From contig NC_060215.1 of assembly GCF_021130785.1 (NCBI RefSeq), positions 70,253,501 through 70,317,500 of the forward strand: DNA of 64,000 nt, read 5' to 3'. The position numbers and the translations under genes were made by a program. The notes under the pieces were generated by a model. It made no database searches. It saw only the letters and a program-made list of their open reading frames with translations, and had not been told where the DNA came from. The number at the start of each line of letters is the position of its first letter. The stretch's first letter is position 1. Of this stretch, positions 23,723-35,094 are shown piece after piece. This stretch comes from Homalodisca vitripennis. Its lineage: Eukaryota; Arthropoda; Insecta; Hemiptera; Cicadellidae.

Positions 23723-25425
23723 AAATTAAAAGTCTTCTTTAGTACAACACAATGCCGTTAATTAGACCCTAAAAAATTTTGTCCTATCCAAAATGGCGGC
23801 GTTTTAAAGTTTCTCTTAAATTACGCAAATTAGTATAACACATACAATTCTATTTCTTAAAGATAACATTAATTTACTGTAGTGAAATTAAAAATCAAAT
23901 ACTTAAAGTTACAGTAAGTGTTCAAAATGCTCTCCAAGTGTCTGTTGCCAATATCCCAATCTGTGGTAGAAACCAATAACAACATTGTGTAACAAATCCG
24001 GAGGTATTTGCTGAGTTTCTTCATTGATGCGATGAATTAGTTCTTGTGTGTTGACAGGCTTAATTATGTAAAACCTTTGTTATAAATTATCCCATAAAAA
24101 GAAATTTAAAAGGGTTCAATCTGGTGATCTAGGTGGCCACTCTATTGCTCCCCTACATTCTATCCAATGATTGGAAAACTCTCTGTCCAGCTGCTAACAT
24201 ACTTGTAGTGCATAATGAGGGGGTGCTCTTGATACCATACTGTGTTATAACTTTAACACAACACAGTTATGTAAAGCCGGTATAATTGTATCTCTCAACA
24301 TCAATTCTTATGAAATTCCATTAAAATTGCCATTGATTACAAAGGGTCCTATAATGCGATTTCCAACTATCCCAGCCCACATGTTCACTTTTTGGGGTTT
24401 CTGTGTATGGCTATTTCTCATCCAGTGAGGATTGTTATCAGTCCAATAATGGTAGTTATGGTTACTTACATCTCTGTGAAGTGCAAAGGTAGTTTTGTCT
24501 GAAAATACAACCTTAAATAAAAAATTGTGTTCTTGTACACACCTACCAATCAGTTTCATAGAATTCGATTCTTCTATCAATATTGTCTTCTGAAGCTCCA
24601 AAAGCAATCCTTATAAGGATGATAGTGGTTTTATTTGAAAATTTATAGCACTAAAAATTGGTGTATGCCGTAAAAAGTTGCTGCAGCTTTTGTTGATGTG
24701 TGTGGCTCTTCAACAAAACTTAGTAAAACGTCTATCAATTTATCTTCGTTCGCAGCAGATTTAGGTCTACCACTTCTTTCAGTCTTTTACACTGGCAGAT
24801 TCTTTGAAACTTTGGACTGTTCTACATAATGTAGACTTCGATATTGGTGGTCTGTTCAGGAAACTGTCATTAAATAAATTAACAACTTGTAAAATTTTCT
24901 TAAACGGTCACCATATCCCCTCATCATAAACAGCGCTATTCTTTTAGTTTCAGTCAGAGACAATAACAAAATACATTACTAATCAGTGTTGATAAAACAT
25001 GCCTTAAAAACTAATTTACACTACACAAATCTTCACTTGCTTCACAAAGATCATCTGTGCAATGTTTACAGAAAAATAAAATTCCTCAAGTTTCCTGTCT
25101 GAACATATTCTACTATCACATTTGATAAGATAAACAATGAATCACTTTAATGTTAGAATGACAGTAGGAATGTCATGAACAACTTTAACTTACTAACAAG
25201 GATGTAAAGGCTAATGACTATTCAAGAGTAATACACTATTTCGGATATTCCATTTTTGTGATCATTGCTGCCAACAGATTGAACTAATTCATTGTATCAA
25301 TGAAGAAACTCAGCTAATACCTCCAGAAATGTTTAGAAACTTTAAAACACTGCCATTTTGGATAGAGTAAACCTTTTGAGGTCCAAATTGTGGCATTGTG
25401 TTCTACTAAAATAGACCTTTAATTT
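23723..25425 (-). mobile_element. inner Tc1/mariner-like element with long inverted ends
   Basis: The left arm (23723-23813) and the reverse complement of the right arm (25336-25425) are alike over about 90 bases, including ACACAATGCC, TATCCAAAATGGC and GTTTTAAAGTTTC. The similarity resumes further in, near 24000 and 25310, with GAGGTATT.GCTGAGTTTCTTCATTGAT. The enclosed 1.7 kb is the usual size for this superfamily, and it contains transposase pieces on the minus strand. Confidence 0.65.
23907..24607 (-). pseudogene. Tc1/mariner-like transposase relic, inner element
   Basis: On the minus strand, 24607-24308 reads VVFSDKTTFALHRD with the first catalytic Asp, then NNPHWMRNSHTQKPQKVN and GIVGNRIIGPF. 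Further down, broken by stops, are APPHYALQV (the second catalytic block without its Asp) and IEWPPRSPD with TLLNFFLWDN (the third block), then LGEHFEHLL at the end. The N-terminal DNA-binding part is not recognisable. These blocks are typical of a transposase group widespread in insects. Several in-frame stops show it is dead. Confidence 0.72.
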
Positions 25426-26253
25426 GATGAAGACATGGAGCGCGTCCACCATTGTTTCACACGCAGCCCTCAGAAATCTGTTCGCTGCGCTGCTCGACAG
25501 CTCAACATGCCTCCTATGTCCGTCTGGCGTGTGTTGCGTCGACGATTACGCATGAAAGGATACAGGCTTCAGATACTGCAAGCTCTTCGTGAGGGTGATA
25601 AAGAACGACGCGTGGAGTTTTGTAACTTCGTTCTTGATAAGATGATGGACAATGAAAAATTTGAATCGCGCATAGTGTTTAGCGACAAGGCAACATTTAA
25701 TTTAAATGGAAAGGTAAACCGCCATAACGTAAGAATATGGGGCACAGAAAAACCACTTGAAATTGTGCAATATGAGAGAGACTCTCCAAAATTTAATGTG
25801 TTTTTCCATTTTTCTTTGCTGAGAACACTGTTATAGGAATGAAATATCTTGATATGCTTGAGAATGATCTTTTCACCAAATTGGAGACTGATTCGAACGA
25901 CTTCATTTACCAACAGGACAAGGGCACCGCCACATTGGCATCTGGCAGTCCGGCAATTTTTAAATCAACGAATTCGTGACCAGTGGATCGGGCGCACTGG
26001 ACTAAATGATGCATCCTTACATTTCTGGCCTCCGAGGTCACCGGACCTCACTGTATGTGATTTTTTCTTGTGGGGTTTCATCAAAGACTCTGTATATGCC
26101 TCCGTTACCAACAACAATGGATGAGCTGAGGAATCGCATTAAACAGCAGTGGAATCAGTAACTCAGGACATGCTCGCCGCAGTGTGGGATGAATTTGAAT
26201 ACCGTGTAGACATATGCCGTGTATCTAAAGGTGGACATATTGAACACCTTTGA
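25426..26253 (+). pseudogene. Tc1/mariner-like transposase relic, outer element
   Basis: The frame starts abruptly in DEDMERVHHCFTRSPQKS, one base after the right end of the inner element, so the N-terminal domain is missing. It continues with a helix-turn-helix part (MPPMSVWRVLRRRLRMKGY), the first catalytic block IVFSDKATFNLNGKVNRHNV and ERDSPKFNVF. After frameshifts near 25825 and 25910 come RAPPHWHLAVRQFLN, IGRTGLND, WPPRSPDLTVCDFFLWGF and finally GGHIEHL near 26245. Domain order is complete except for the first 70-100 residues. It is related to, but clearly different from, the minus-strand transposase next to it. Confidence 0.78.
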
Positions 26254-26385
26254 AAAGGTATGAAAAAAAACTTTTTGAGTTTCCCTTACACCACTCCTTA
26301 ATTTTGCTTTTCTCCTCTTTTAATATTTCCTTTAAACTATTTGTAGTATTTACGCTGATAAATTTCAATACCGTATTATGTGGAT

Positions 26386-26410
26386 TGTGTGTGTGTGTGT
26401 GTGTGTGTGT
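26386..26410 (+). repeat. (TG)n microsatellite
   Basis: About twelve TG units without interruption. Confidence 0.95.
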
Positions 26411-26454
26411 AGATGTTATAATATGATAATTAATTAATTACCAGATTCAGTTCG

Positions 26455-26690
26455 TCCAAAATCTCCAGGGAAGCAGCTCGAGCCTACGCACAGGCTTTTC
26501 CGCCCATGTAGGCTCATTTCCTAGACCACTTTAAATTTGATGTGTATAATATTTTTATGTATAATGTTGTTATGTAAACATTCAACTAGTATAGTAACAA
26601 GACAATATAAATTTAATAGTAAATTTGCACACATGTAAATATTTTTTGGAAATAAAACTATGATTCAATTCAATTCAGTTCAATTCCTTT
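26455..26690 (+). mobile_element. truncated LINE 3' end with (ATTCA)n-type tail
   Basis: About 235 bases ending GGAAATAAAACTATG and then a tandem ATTCA-like run (about 26660-26688). There is no coding sequence. The form matches the 3' ends of the LINEs elsewhere in the window, so this is probably a severely 5'-truncated copy inserted in the 3' non-coding part of the outer mariner-like element. A SINE that borrows a LINE tail is the alternative. Confidence 0.55.
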
Positions 26691-26838
26691 CAGCCAAAAA
26701 AATTAGTAATTGTATACTACTGTTCGAAATATAGACATGCAAAATCGGATGATTCTTTTTGATATACCCTGTACATCTCGACCTATGGTACAATTTAAGA
26801 TTTTCTTCTGACTCCTTGTGGGCCATCCTCCTTATGAG

Positions 26839-29337
26839 GTAAGAACCTGACAATTGCATAAAAAATTAGATATTTATGGGTAATATTCGTATACAAAGTC
26901 TCATTGCTTTACAAGAAATGATTAAAAATGATTAAACCGTTCTGGGACTTTTCAAGTACACTGTATACAGTCATCACTGCTAATTGATCAGCTGTGTTTG
27001 TGCAGTAAACAATGTTTAACTGAAAGAACATTTTTAATATGAATTGATAAAATTAAAACAAGTGTTAAATGACCTAAGGTTTCAATAAAGTTACCGGATG
27101 GAGTTTTCAATCAAAATTTCAACATTATTTACCCTTTGCATGCCACTAATAAATCTATTAACTTTTCTGTAACGCCAAGACAAGTAAAAAGATTTTGTTT
27201 CTTTAAGTTCCAAACTAATTGTTATTATAGCTACATCCACTGAAAGTGTTATTTGTAAAACAACATTTCAGGTACTCCAAGTTAACCACTTATTTAAAAT
27301 AATTAGTTATTTACTTTAAAAGGGAATAAGTTCATATTAAACAATTCATGTAGATTAATGTACATACCTAAGGTAAAAACATACAAAAATAATACATAAT
27401 GCACTTGCTGAAGGGAAAACAATAAAAGTTACTCATAAAATTGTTACTTTAACCAGGTTTGCTGACATACGAAAAGAGAAATAATACTAGAAGAATGTAC
27501 TTTAATTAATACTTTACAGTATAATACGACTATCAACCGAAACTGTCACCATGACGAATAACCACATACACATAATAACTCATCCGTGTTATATACATTC
27601 TGCTTAGAATCTGGAACACTAATCATTTAAGGTTATGTTATTGTGTATAAATAAACGTCAGTTGTCAGTTTTTTTCTAGTTTACCTATAAGAAAATTGCT
27701 TTGGTAGTTTGATTACGACATGAAGCCCGCGATGTGCACTGACATGTGGTTGCTTTCATAGAAATGTTGTTCGATATGACAGGAGTTGTGTAACATTAAA
27801 TATAATATGCAACATTAATTAAGAATAGGACTTATTTGTGGTACATACATAAATTCACCTAATTTTAGTTTAGTGCTAAGTTTTTTTTCTATTTCTTTGG
27901 CAGGCTAAATTACTTGGTCAATATAACCTCGTTGTGTACTGTTTTGTTGTTTCTACCCCGATTCTCAGATTGTTGGGAAAATTATCTTGGTAAAATCTTT
28001 CTATAGATAGACAAATATGTGGTATTAGTGGGCGTTGACTGTTTATTCAGTTATAAACTTATGTTATTCAGTAAAATCTACAACATAGAAATGTAATATT
28101 GCCTGTTTTTTTCTTTCCTATAATGATAAGAATTTGTTTATGTTTTTGGCTTAGTATTAAGTTATAAAGTTTCTAAAGCAAATAATAGCAGGAGAGGTTT
28201 TTAATACTTATATCGTTGATCTTATTGTCAGTGACACATCAGATATATATGAAAAGTTCCCGTGGTTGAAAAAACAAGACTTTCGAACACTTTGTAACTG
28301 ATAAGAGGAAATAGCATAAGAAACTGAACTCAAGGCCAGGAAATCCTCCTATCACAAGTATTTTCCATGTCCCAATAAACATTGTAAGAAATAAAAACAC
28401 TAGCAGTCGTGGGACTGCCGATAGAAGTGAAAACGGAACGATTAAGTTGAGAGTAATTAAAACTATATGCAAAAATTATATGAAATTTTTTATGTTTTAT
28501 TTATTAGTTACATATGATGGGTTAAACAAATCATGAACAAAATATAAATACAAAGTGGTTCAAAAAATAATTAATATACAATTATCTTAACAATATCTTA
28601 ATAAAAAAAGTACTGTAAGTATTAAAGAATATTATTTTAATGAAAAAAAGTTCAATGCAATCATTATACTTGTTGTAATTGCTCAATATTAATAGTTAGT
28701 TAAACATAGAATACAAGTGAGTAAACACCGAGTGAACAAAAGTGAGTTGAACACCGTTGTAAATAATACAGTTATTGCTACGGATAAAGTATATAATTGC
28801 AATAACAATTAAACCCACAATATTTTTAAAACTAATAAATTAGTTAAATTAACTTGGTTCTTTCGTAAAGGTATTTTTATTGCACAATAAACTAATTTAT
28901 TGAGTTAATACGGTATCAGTGAGCCAATGCGCCAACTACAGTTCCGGCAGAAACGTTCACTCATCACTTCATACGCTACTACAGGCTAAACTAAACTTCC
29001 AATAAAAAAATGATAAATTACAAAAAAAATATTCATCTATTTTCACACAACTTTCTCGCTGACAAATTTTGTCTGACCAAAAAATAAAAAAAATCCTCGC
29101 TTACTACTTTTTTCTTGTCATTGTAAACGCTATGTAAAATGTAAACAATAATCAAAATTATTTCGAAATTTTTTTTAATATTTAAAAATGTAACCAATAG
29201 ATTGCCAATATTAAGAGCTTTAATTTGACGCATCTTACAGAATTGTACGACATTGGCTTCACTTTTAAATCGCGAGAGGAAGCCGTAAAGGTCACTGATT
29301 TTCGCAGTCTGTTTTCATACTCCGCCGGGACAGTTTT
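26839..29337. other. gap, no gene seen
   Basis: AT-rich sequence without recognisable coding frames. Small open frames at 28239-28472 and 29033-29233 (minus) are hydrophobic or lysine/isoleucine-rich, as expected by chance from AT-rich DNA. The base composition becomes more mixed after about 28900, approaching the island at 29.3-30.2 kb. Confidence 0.5.
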
Positions 29338-29435
29338 AACACAGCGAGACTGACTTTTTCATGCAGGTTAGTAGTCCGCGGCCAAGTCTACGGTTAAAAA
29401 ACACAGCGAGACTGACTTTTTCATGCAGGTTAGTA
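29338..29435 (+). repeat. direct repeat, two 36-bp units 62 bp apart
   Basis: A segment AACACAGCGAGACTGAC...GCAGGTTAGTA occurs at 29338-29373 and again at 29400-29435 without visible difference. The spacer contains TCCGCGGCCAAG. It could be a recent tandem duplication or a subterminal repeat of a transposon. Confidence 0.85.
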
Positions 29436-29859
29436 TCATTAGCATGTCGGTGACGCGAACCGAGGATTTTACCCTCTACCAAAACGCTCAACGCCCCTAA
29501 AGAAGTTTTCACTTCAAAAATGTTACATCTGTATTTTAGATTTAAATAATAACGAGCACCTATTTTGAGAAGAATGGAGATTTATTGTTATTGTACATTT
29601 ATTGTTATTTATTCACAAATCAACATCATTGCCTTTTTAAACAATATATAATGAAAATGGAGAAATTATATGCAATTCTCTTAAAAAATAAAACAACAAA
29701 AATTAACAGTGATTATGTAATATAGCAAAATCAAGTTGTAAACAGGAACTATCCTGTGGAATATGTGAATCCTTTTCTCTGTTTTTCGTTATAACTGAAT
29801 GCTAATCAAAGTGGATATGAAAAAAATAATTTTTTGACGTGACAACGTCTTATAATTCG

Positions 29860-30190
29860 ATGGAGCCGGCTGCACGCACCAAAAAACATGACTCATGCGG
29901 CGTTACCTCGCTCTGAGGTGTTCCAATTAAGGCTTGAAGTGCAAGCGAGAGCGCGGAACGAGCGACATAGAGGCACAATCGGCCTCCGCGTTCGGCAGCG
30001 TTCGCTATCAATCGGCCTCCGCGTTCGGCAGCGTTCAACATCTGTCTCTCTCCTACTTGAGTGAGCGATGCGTCCGCGTGGACAGCTGCTATACAATAAT
30101 ACATTTACATGTTTTCGTCAAGTATGAAGTGCAGTGAAAAGTGAATGTGGTGTCAGTCGTTTATAGCAACGATAATTGCAGCGATAAAGG
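29860..30190 (+). promoter_or_regulatory. CpG-rich island, candidate promoter or transposon end
   Basis: The richest CpG stretch that I see in the window, against a background that is very AT-rich. It contains the 27-bp direct repeat at 29977-30036 and, at its right side, a possible splice donor GATAAAG|GTAATG near 30188. It could be the promoter and untranslated first exon of the phosphate carrier gene 11 kb downstream, whose first coding exon starts with an acceptor. It could equally be part of an unknown transposon. The short open frames across it, on both strands, only reflect the lack of stops in GC-rich DNA. Confidence 0.3.
29977..30036 (+). repeat. 27-bp direct repeat, two units, 33-bp period
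   Basis: AATCGGCCTCCGCGTTCGGC plus seven more bases, at 29977-30003 and 30010-30036, identical by eye and separated by six bases. The 33-bp period is a multiple of three, so every frame through it shows an 11-residue repeat. Confidence 0.9.
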
Positions 30191-31241
30191 TAATGATTAT
30201 TTCGATATTAAATATATGTTCAGTGATATATTGTCGAATATTCGTGCTTTCATTATTAAAATAAATAGCATCGGTCCGCTAGTGCAGTGATTGTAGGTTA
30301 TGCTATAATTGACAAAACTATAACAATAAGTTAACATAACTATTTCACGAAGAGGAAAACATCAATGGCTTTACTATTCGATCGAAATAATTATCGAGCG
30401 TAGCTATGATTTCAAAAAATTAAAACATAAAATGTTAAATCTTCCACATATCATAACAACGTGTCTGAAATGACAGGTTGGACCAGCTAGCCGTCAAAGG
30501 GAACAATTTTATCCTACATCAAACACATTGAGGCGGGCTTTTTAAAAGCTAGAGTTACAACAATTTTAATAATGTTTCAAAATTTTAAATTTAAGATTTA
30601 CGAAAAATTGACATAATTGTATTTATGCGTACAAATAAATGTAACTTGATAAATTCCATTGTGATTTCCATTTACCTCCTTCTCTATATTCATACAAAAT
30701 ATCTATCAAACAAATAAAATTAAAATTTTCTTTTGAAAAAATGCAAACATTCTATCAGTATTTTCTTATGACGTCACGTTCAACTATCGTCAGCAAACCG
30801 ATTTTACAGACAACCGGTTTTTTCTTAATTAAAGAAGATGTAACCTAATGAGTATAGTAAATTCTCTATATGATAGCCTACTTTTGTTAGGATTTATCTA
30901 GTACTCTGAGTAATATGACTAAGAAAAGTTTTGGTGGTTTAGTGGTGATCTTAAAAAAAACTAATCATAGAGAATAGAACTTGCCATAGATTGTACAAAA
31001 CTGCCTTGAACGCTGGTAACAAATTTGAGGCTGATTAATATCATATCTTGAACTTTCAGATGTTGAGGCGAAGATGTGGGGTTCTTAGCGTTTCTTGTTA
31101 CATGGGCTATTTGGATCATGTTAAGACTGTTCTCCCCACAAACTCTAGGGTGTTCTAGAGTTTTAATAACAAATTAAATAGATCTTCCAATATTCCAAGT
31201 ACAACGGCATATAATAGAAAGACTACTGATGATCCTAAAAT
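30191..31241. other. gap, no gene seen
   Basis: AT-rich sequence. A TGACGTCA palindrome (CRE-like) lies near 30769. The last 200 bases may belong to the LINE that follows, but I cannot find a clear 5' boundary for it. Confidence 0.4.
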
Positions 31242-32945
31242 ATGAGTGAAATTTTCGCTGATATCTTCTCTTCCGTTTTTGTGGTTGCTTCTGTAGAACC
31301 TCCGAACTACAATATTGTGTGCCTGGTGTATTATCTCATTTCTTTATCACACTTGATTAAGTACTGTTCAAATTGGCTAAACTGGATACCTCGAAAGCAT
31401 GTGGGCTCGATGGTATACCACCTTCAGTACTCAAACATGGATGCAATACTGAACCTTATTTTATTGGACTTTTCAGTAACATGCTCTCCAAGGGAATATT
31501 TCCATGCATCCTCAAGTAAAGCATTGTTGAGCCAATATTTCAATCAGGTGACCCTGAAGAGGTAACGAAGCATATGCCAGTAGCTAAACAGAAAACTTTA
31601 GCTAAAGTGTTGAATCCCTCGTTTTGGACAAAGTCTTCTTTTACTTTAAAAATATCCTGTTTGAATACCAACATGGTTTTGTACCAGACGATTATCAGCT
31701 GTTAGTTTACCAGGATTATATTTATATCTGTTTTTATAGAAAACGTCAAGTCGACAGTGTTTATTTGGATTTCTCTAAAGTCTTCGTTAGGGTCAGCCAT
31801 ACTCACAGCATTGCAAAACTGCAACCTTATGGAATCCTTGGATCTTTTCTTCTTTGGTTTAAAATTTATCTTTCCAATCGAAAATTGCTGGTCAAATTTG
31901 CTGCATCAACCTCTTCAGCTTTTAGTGTTAGGTCAGGTGTACCTCAAGGCTCACACTTAGTACCCCTCCTCTTCAACATTTTTATTGATGATATTAATCT
32001 TTTCGGTGATACATCTCATACTTGGGACTGCAATCATCTTCAACGTAACATTGAGAGAGTTAACCAGTGGTGTGAGGAAAACTCTATGACCTTGAACAGA
32101 AACAAATATTGCCTTATGATTTTTTATCACTGAAGACAGCCTATTTTTTATAACTATTCTTTGAGAGGTGACCATATTATTCGATGCTTTGAAGTTCGTG
32201 ATCTAAGTATTATCTATGATACCTCTCTCAGCCCGCAGAGGCACATTGAGGATGTCTATTCCAAAGCCAAAAGGAAGCTCAACTTCCTTTATAGACTTCC
32301 TACAAAGGCATTCAGAATACAGACTCTCACAATGCTGTATGTCACCTTAATTCGGTAAATTCTTGAATATTGTTGTGTGGTCTGGTCTCCTCACTACAAT
32401 GAACAAATTTAACTTTTGGAGAGGCTTCAAAGGAGAATGTTACGTTTTGTTGAAACGAGGATCCCATATCCTGAAGTGCCATTAGAAGGCCTTGCTAATC
32501 ACCTAGGACTCATTACAGTACAAGACGACTTTAGGACGCAACATTTATGTTTAAGCTTCTAAACCATTTTATTGACTCTTCTCATCTCGTCAGTGGGATA
32601 GATTTCTACACCCTTACTAGAACTCGTTCTGGAGACATTTTTGGTCGCAGGCAACATGATAGAAACCATGAGTACTTTGCTGCTTTGTCTCGATTCCAAC
32701 GTCTTAGCAATGTACTCTTCTCTGAATTGGACTTCATTGAAGAAATAAGAGTTATGAAGGAGTGTTCTCCACTTTTTAATCGCACGTGAGTGAGGACTCT
32801 TCCCTCATTTTTCCTGGATTTGTTTATTTTTAATATTGCTGTGATGTCTGCCTCTTGAGCTTATTGTATTTCACATTATTGTTGTTATATTTGATATGTT
32901 TATTGTTTGTGATATATTGTAAAACACGGTTGTACCGTTCATAAA
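31242..32945 (+). mobile_element. broken LINE (copy 4) with deleted YADD region
   Basis: Reverse transcriptase pieces lie in several frames. From 31624 there is YQHGFVPDD, VYLDFSKVFVRVSH (first catalytic Asp block) and SGVPQGSHLVPLLFNIFIDDI, then QWCEENSMTLNRNK. The block with the catalytic FADD/YADD is missing: the frame goes from FIDDINLFGDTSH to the helix after it. From 32161 come LSIIYDTSLSPQRHIE and AKRKLNFLYR, then, through in-frame stops, LEYCCVVWSPHY and LERLQRRMLRF. The probable 3' end is near 32945 (TAAATAAG). This is a dead copy of a different lineage from copies 1 and 2. Confidence 0.75.
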
Positions 32946-35094
32946 TAAGTTGTTTGCAAATTGCGTAGGTTGTAGTTTTAATTTTATTTGACATCTCACA
33001 AAAAGGATCCTGTAATTTTGAAAATGTTAATGTTATTTTTCCAACTATTTTGGTGTATAAGAGACATCAAAATACTGAAACTTAGACTACAATGTATGTA
33101 GTCTAAAAAACATCACTCAAAGTCTGCACAGTCTACAGATGACTGATCATTATCTTATGATGACTCGAGTAAAACGGTGGATTGTTCCTTTGTAATATAT
33201 AGTAACCCTATTTTCTGTCCGTTAACGGTAAGAAGTAAATAGTCTGAAATAAATTGTGCAAAGATTTTATTCAAAATAAAATATGATTTTATTGATGAAG
33301 GAGTAAAACGCGTTGTAAAAGTGATATCGGATTTTACTGGTTCGCTGTCCAGTTATTTGTTAATACTTTTCAACTTATTTAACAATGTCTTCTTCAATAA
33401 TTTAGAGCTCAGCTAACAATAATTTTTACATTTTATATTTATTGGAACGCTGCTCGGCCGATAATTTTGACAGAGTCGATTTCACTGGTTTGCTTCTCAC
33501 AGAATAACCCACAATCTATAAAACACGGTAATCTTTACAAGGATCTCTTACAATCTTAGATAGGATGGAAATCAATACTAAGAGTTTACTCACTAAAGTT
33601 TATCTCTAGAGTGTGTAATACAACAATTTAAGAGATACAGTATCGGAATCTTATTTATTATTTCTTAAAAAAATAAATTTTAGTGATTTTTTTTTGTTAT
33701 GTACACAATAAGGATGTAAGCATTTTCTAACGTGTATACAAGGGACTTTTAGTTTTATCAACATTTGCCACGCCCCTTTCAATCAGCTGGTCCTTTTCTC
33801 ACATCACCTTACTCGCCCTTCGTCGTCTGCAATCAGAAGAGGAAGGTCTGAGAACGATTTGGGTTAGTTTGGAAATTTCTATTATTTATTTACTTAATAG
33901 TAGTATTATCTAAATATTACAAAATTAAAGTCTACTAATCGCTAATTATATACTATCCAGTTCATTGTGATCTTTGATCTTGATAACGTCTTATAAAAGC
34001 TACATAAAAATGACCTCAATCCTATAGTTATACATTGAATAACAATACATAATTCTATTCCCTGAACATTTTTGTAATATCATTATTATGACCAACAATT
34101 TTACATTATGCTTATTTCCTAGAATGTGTCTATCAATTCTTTATTTTAAAACACAATTTAAAATAATATTAGTCTGAATTATGTTTCTTCTAATGTTGCT
34201 TTAAATCTAGAAATTCTTACTCTAGCTCTTTAAAATTTATTACTAGCCTAATGTGCCATTACTATTTTTAGTACAAATTCCACAACTAGACCATCCAAAT
34301 TAATCACAAAAATATTTCCTACTGTAAAGATAGTTTTTTCTTCAGGACTCAGAAGTTCCATCAAGTATATCAGTAGACAGGTTAGCCCTAAATTAGTAGA
34401 TACAAACAAATACACATATTTAAATTGCATTTTATTAGAAAAATAGACTAATTATCATCAAAATTAGACTAATTGCTGGTTAAGGGGGATGTCTTTTAGT
34501 ATACCACCTATGCCATACCAAATGCTTTCAGGGTATGTTGTAGTTGATCAACACCCGCCTCGGCCTTGGAGTATATCAGTAGCAATATAACTTAAAGGTG
34601 CTGGGTATGACATCTGACCAACTTATAGACCCTAACCGATTTAAAAAGGATGGGGGTTACGGTGGTGCATGTTCATATGGTTCCTCTAAATGTAGTTTTA
34701 TTGTTAAAAATATATGAACTATCTGTAAAAAAATAGAAAACCTGATTTTATAAGAATTTTAATTTTTAGGCCCAATGATTAGTGAAACAAATCAGAAATT
34801 TAAAATGATCTAGAAAAAACACTAGAATGTCACCCTATACCTTCTTGTAGTTTAAAATGTTACAAGGCCGGAAAGTTGATGTTTTTTTTGGGTGAGGATG
34901 AGAGCATTAAATATTGTTGACTGATACAACTATGAAGCGCATTTTGTAACTGAGTAATATACTGTTTTGTTTTACTAAATATGGTTTATAATGGGCCTAT
35001 ATGTCTTTTTGACTTAAGGGTTTGTTGTTTACTTAATTTTTCATGCCCTGATTACGAAAATTAAATCACTTCTGGATATGAAATAGTTTAGTCC
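32946..35094. other. gap with a candidate promoter, no coding gene
   Basis: AT-rich sequence. The only notable part is 33760-33870. A GC-rich box CCACGCCCCTTTC, an inverted CCAAT-like CAATCAG and a pyrimidine-rich run stand in it, then GAGGAAGGTCTGAG, with possible donors AAG|GTCTGA and TGG|GTTAGT. It could be an untranslated first exon of the phosphate carrier gene. From 34480 to 34880 the sequence is somewhat richer in G but no frame is open. Confidence 0.3.

Larger units (their letters stand above)
23655..26838 (+). mobile_element. outer Tc1/mariner-like element carrying nested insertions
   Basis: Imperfect inverted repeats of about 60-70 bases bound this segment. On the left (23655-23717) the plus strand has GGATGGCCCACAAG, CTTAAATT and ATAGGTCG; the reverse complement of 26769-26838 has the same blocks in the same order. 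Inside are a minus-strand Tc1-like element with its own inverted ends (23723-25425), a plus-strand transposase relic that starts right after it, and a LINE 3' end (26455-26690). The simplest reading is that the outer element owns the plus-strand transposase and was split next to its left end by the inner element. Confidence 0.6.

Noticed and set aside
29850..30137. Overlapping arginine- and serine-rich open frames on both strands
   Set aside because: They arise from the GC-rich repeat, which has few stop codons; all frames through it look repetitive.
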